Source of the DNA: Sphingobacterium sp. N143
GTDB lineage: Bacteria; Bacteroidota; Bacteroidia; Sphingobacteriales; Sphingobacteriaceae
Assembly: GCF_030325625.1 (NCBI RefSeq)
Contig: NZ_JACAIS010000006.1
Location: forward strand, 62,001 to 126,000
Direction of reading: 5' to 3'
Length of the DNA stretch: 64,000 bases
Part shown: piece after piece, positions 62,788 through 64,000 of the stretch
Layout: each line of letters begins with the position of its first letter
Numbering within the stretch: the first letter of the stretch is position 1
Position numbers and translations under genes: made by a program
Notes under the pieces: model-generated
What the model was told of the DNA's origin: nothing
The model's database searches: none
Seen by the model: only the letters and a program-made list of their open reading frames with translations

Positions 62788-64000
62788 TTAATAGCCTGGA
62801 TTTTGTTTCAGATTAGGATTTACCGCGATCTGTTGGCTCGGGATAGGATACAACAATGTTTTTGGATCCGGATCGGCCGCTTTTTCCTGCCATGCCTGTA
62901 GGAATTTACCAAAACGGATCAGGTCCTGTCTCCGCCAGCCTTCCCAGTACAGCTCGCGGGCACGTTCGTCCAGGAGATTATCCAAGGTTAAGGAAGCCAG
63001 TACCGGCACCCCCCGATTTGTTCGGATGCTGTTGACCAGGCCGAGTGCATCCGTAGCTGCACCAGTTCCCCCACGTAAGACCGCCTCTGCCTGCATCAAT
63101 ACCACATCGGCATACCGAAAGACCACCCAGTCGTTATTGCGCTGACCTGTAACACCGTAGTCAAAAGCATATTTCATGGGACGAATGCCAGCTGTTTCCA
63201 ATGTGGCTCCAGAGGTACGTATGGTCACTTCAGGTGTAAACACCAACGGTGCCGTGGCCGGGTTACGCGCTTTCAATGGTTTGTTGGTGCTCCAGTTGTA
63301 TTGTTGCCCCGCAAAGAAGCCTACATTCTGACGTTTGAATCCTTTTTTCCGATTGGAGGTTGTGTCCGCTGCATACTCATAATAGATACCTCTACGCTCA
63401 TCAGATGCCGAAAACTTATTGTAATAGTCAGATAAGGTACACCAGCCGTTCCATCCCCCCGGATTCATATTGTAGTGGGCAATGGTATTCCAGGTCCGGT
63501 CCACACTTCCGCCTCGTTCGCCATTTTTGTTGAACAGGGTATAAATATTCTCGGTTGATTTTTCATCATTATCGGGGGCAAAGTTGTCAAAATATTTGCC
63601 TTTTGCCGAGATGCTATATGCACCAGTTGCTGTAATTTCCTTAGCCAGGGAGATAACTTTGTTCATATCCTCAGGTGCGAAGCTAGGGGATTGCCGATTT
63701 AAGAAAGCTCCTTTATTTAGGTAGATTTTCATCAATAAGGCCTTTGCCGCATTTTTGTTGGCAACATAAGCCGTCCTAGGTCCATTTGCTGGGAGCCCCT
63801 CCATGATTTCATTCAGTTCCTTTACCATGTAATCAATAGCGGCCTGCGGTTGTAGTACCTCCGGTGCAATTCTAAAATCTTCAAAGGACTCCCCTTCCCG
63901 GATCGGGACCACACCATACAGATCCAATAGATCAAACATGACCAAGGCACGGATAAAGCGGGCTTCGGCAGCTTGCTGCGTACTGGGTTTATATTTCAGC
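62788..64000 (-). CDS. SusD/RagB-family lipoprotein, N-terminus outside the window
   Basis: The frame is open to the right edge, so only the C-terminal 403 residues are visible. Typical SusD parts are AEARFIRALVMFDLLDLYG, NKNAAKALLMKIYLNKG, VFRYADVVLMQAEAVLRGG and LLDERARELYWEGWRRQDLIRFG. A SusC gene would be expected just beyond the edge. The terminator at 62681-62729 shows it is the last gene of its operon. Confidence 0.93.
   Translation of the reverse strand, partial: LKYKPSTQQAAEARFIRALVMFDLLDLYGVVPIREGESFEDFRIAPEVLQPQAAIDYMVKELNEIMEGLPANGPRTAYVANKNAAKALLMKIYLNKGAFLNRQSPSFAPEDMNKVISLAKEITATGAYSISAKGKYFDNFAPDNDEKSTENIYTLFNKNGERGGSVDRTWNTIAHYNMNPGGWNGWCTLSDYYNKFSASDERRGIYYEYAADTTSNRKKGFKRQNVGFFAGQQYNWSTNKPLKARNPATAPLVFTPEVTIRTSGATLETAGIRPMKYAFDYGVTGQRNNDWVVFRYADVVLMQAEAVLRGGTGAATDALGLVNSIRTNRGVPVLASLTLDNLLDERARELYWEGWRRQDLIRFGKFLQAWQEKAADPDPKTLLYPIPSQQIAVNPNLKQNPGY

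Overview
The window looks like chromosomal DNA of a Bacteroidota member of the Sphingobacteriaceae, most like Sphingobacterium. The reasons are: SusC/SusD pairs with matching ECF sigma and FecR genes, Bacteroidota-type families (DUF983, DUF4286, DUF6600, DUF5107, DUF6067), almost no Shine-Dalgarno sequences, and a TTG / TAnnTTTG style promoter. The genus call is inference, since no rRNA is present.

Positions 1-34,000 are mostly housekeeping, with some interesting accessory pieces. They hold the 3' end of a long-chain acyl-CoA ligase, rlmB, dnaX (with a 10-A slippery tract), a secreted transglutaminase-like protein, and a TonB receptor with a beta-helix lipoprotein. Divergent from the last pair is a three-gene ABC-transporter operon (ATPase, His-rich FtsX-like permease, DUF3299 protein) behind a perfect 7-1-7 palindrome, best read as a metal-handling system. 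A block of conserved genes follows: DedA-ppa-CNNM-rsmE, HIT, greA, DUF983, an RluA-type synthase and mlaEFD. Among them is an operon of a lipoprotein pseudo-peptidase (S9 fold without Ser and His), a histidine kinase and a response regulator. Next come a DUF6600 lipoprotein, an IS110 transposase with a structured upstream region, pncB with an overlapping methyltransferase, and an ECF sigma / anti-sigma / DUF4097-like operon.

Positions 34,000-64,000 are dominated by regulated outer-membrane uptake and surface signalling. Locus A (41,744 to 34,845) is ECF-FecR-SusC (with STN domain)-SusD. Locus B (46,926 to 43,554) is ECF-FecR-(STN + LA_2272-like repeat protein), with no TonB receptor, and its FecR carries an internal 147-bp duplication. 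Locus C (62,220 to 48,282) is a seven-gene run: ECF-FecR-SusC-SusD-arylsulfotransferase-like-DUF6067 glycoside hydrolase-like-DUF5107/TPR. Another SusD-like gene enters from the right edge. A tRNA-Pro(GGG) and several small genes (FMN reductase, VF530, J-domain/KTSC) lie between the loci.

The best candidates for something undescribed are the dnaX slippage site, the palindrome-controlled metal ABC operon, the pseudo-peptidase/two-component operon, locus B as receptor-less surface signalling, and locus C as a polysaccharide-utilisation-like locus that includes a sulfotransferase.
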